A model generated the notes under the pieces. It ran no database searches. It saw only the letters and a list, made by a program, of their open reading frames with translations, and was not told the origin of the DNA. Position numbers and translations under genes: made by a program. Shown in pieces: positions 6,177-6,828 of a stretch of DNA of 6,828 nt (position 1 is its first letter; every line of letters starts with the position of its first letter). This stretch comes from Francisellaceae bacterium (GTDB lineage Bacteria > Pseudomonadota > Gammaproteobacteria > Berkiellales > Berkiellaceae). The stretch is taken from the NCBI GenBank assembly GCA_023266415.1, contig JAHFQG010000064.1, positions 1-6,828 on the forward strand, written 5' to 3'.

Positions 6177-6828
6177 TTAAGAAAATGGGCCCCCCACACT
6201 TCCAATGAATTCTTTTCGGGCGCTGGTCTTGTTGCCCGTCAAGGCCCAACCCACCCGTTTACCCTCTGCATTGGTACAAATGGCTTGGAAATGCGGGGAC
6301 GTTCCTGTCACTTGCCAGATCCCTGGTTCATGGGGAACAACCACCGTCACTGCACAAGCGGTCTTGACGGACACAGGCATGGCAGGGTAGGTAAGTTGTA
6401 TGGGGTTACCACCCAAGGTGGCTCCCACCGATTTAGCTTGGTGCATGAGGGGCATGACAAACTGGAGCAACGTCCCATCCACTTCTGCGCAATCGCCTAC
6501 GGCATAGATATGAGGGTGACTTGTCTGTAAAAAGCGGTTCACCCGGATCCCACGGCCAACGGACAACCCCGCCATGTCAGCCAAGGGTAGGTTGGGTTTG
6601 AGGCCGATGGCACTCAAAATTAAATCCGCTGCGATGATATCGCCCGTATCCAAAAACACTTCATACCCAGAAGGCAGCGCTTCAATGGCCGTTACCGTTG
6701 CTTCTCCAATATAATGGACACCTTGTTGCACCAAAGAATCGATGACGGCTTGTCCTGCCTCGGGGGGTAACAAGTGTTTTAAAGGGGTCGCGCTTCTGGA
6801 CACAAAGGTAACGGATAGGCCTTGTTTA
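6177..6828 (-). CDS. rubB: Rubredoxin-NAD(+) reductase, C-terminal part (gene continues beyond the right edge)
   Basis: Rubredoxin reductases are FAD flavoproteins that pass electrons from NAD(P)H to rubredoxin, which supplies alkane hydroxylases or helps remove oxygen and peroxides. The last 216 residues are visible, of about 380-390 usual for the family; the frame is open at the edge, and the N-terminal FAD domain and the start of the NAD-binding domain are missing. Visible are the NAD-domain end (LSVTFVSRS, then LLPPEAGQAVIDSLVQQGV), DLILSAIGLKPNLPLADMAG, GIRVNRFLQTSHPHIYAVGDCAEVDG with the second FAD motif GDCAE at complement(6483-6497), and LLQFVMPLMHQAKSVGATLGG before YPAMPVSVKT. The pattern agrees closely with Pseudomonas RubB as I recall it. 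It is convergent with recG; no rubredoxin gene is in the window. A related FAD-dependent pyridine nucleotide-disulphide oxidoreductase is the alternative. The GTG at 6803 is internal, not the start. Confidence 0.82.
   Translation of the reverse strand, partial: KQGLSVTFVSRSATPLKHLLPPEAGQAVIDSLVQQGVHYIGEATVTAIEALPSGYEVFLDTGDIIAADLILSAIGLKPNLPLADMAGLSVGRGIRVNRFLQTSHPHIYAVGDCAEVDGTLLQFVMPLMHQAKSVGATLGGNPIQLTYPAMPVSVKTACAVTVVVPHEPGIWQVTGTSPHFQAICTNAEGKRVGWALTGNKTSARKEFIGSVGGPFS

Noticed and set aside
5954..6205. Minus-strand open frame bridging recG, the convergent gap and the reductase 3' end
   Set aside because: It overlaps two real genes at their ends, and its sequence resembles no family I know; the gap is better explained by a terminator-like repeat.
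6801..6803. GTG as the start of the reductase gene
   Set aside because: The frame stays open to the window edge and the upstream residues (LSVTFV) fit the NAD-binding strand of the family, so the gene is cut by the window.
1..6828. Mobile element, defence island, CRISPR array, toxin-antitoxin pair or tRNA
   Set aside because: No transposase, integrase, direct-repeat array, cloverleaf or small paired genes are visible; all substantial coding capacity is taken by six conserved housekeeping genes.

Overview
This is an ordinary housekeeping stretch of a gammaproteobacterial chromosome. Every protein reads most easily as an orthologue of E. coli or Pseudomonas genes, and the block gmk-rpoZ-spoT-recG with rph beside it is a classical gammaproteobacterial arrangement. 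A rubredoxin reductase close to recG recalls Pseudomonas. Base composition is intermediate, with many G or C runs of 6-8, and CCC is the favoured proline codon. I cannot name a genus. I see no tRNA, rRNA, CRISPR array, insertion sequence, phage gene or other mobile element.

Layout. Bases 1-60 lie downstream of rph on the minus strand and may hold the first codons of a next minus-strand gene, possibly hemW. rph (RNase PH) runs leftward from 774 to 61. Bases 775-927 are a divergent intergenic region with two good sigma70-type promoters that overlap each other, and a long GC-rich hairpin that would sit at the 5' end of the gmk mRNA. Rightward follow gmk (928-1548), rpoZ (1601-1909), spoT (1922-3994) and recG (4022-6079), with gaps of 52, 12 and 27 bases, so they probably form one operon. 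Bases 6080-6176 are a convergent gap with a terminator-like inverted repeat. From 6177 to the window's right edge is the C-terminal part of a minus-strand rubredoxin-NAD(+) reductase.

How the genes relate. Gmk makes GDP from GMP and so feeds the GTP pool. SpoT uses GTP/GDP to make (p)ppGpp and also degrades it. Omega (RpoZ) helps form one of the two ppGpp sites on RNA polymerase in E. coli. RecG rescues stalled forks and R-loops, and RNase PH trims tRNA and other RNA 3' ends. The operon thus joins guanine nucleotide supply, alarmone metabolism and alarmone sensing.

I found no new multi-gene system. The points most worth checking are small: a 7-codon tandem duplication near the omega N-terminus, next to the ppGpp-contacting residues; an 18-bp tandem duplication that doubles the recG ribosome-binding site; the overlapping rph/gmk promoters with the gmk leader hairpin; and homopolymer tracts inside essential genes (G8 in the Gmk P-loop, A7/A8 in spoT).
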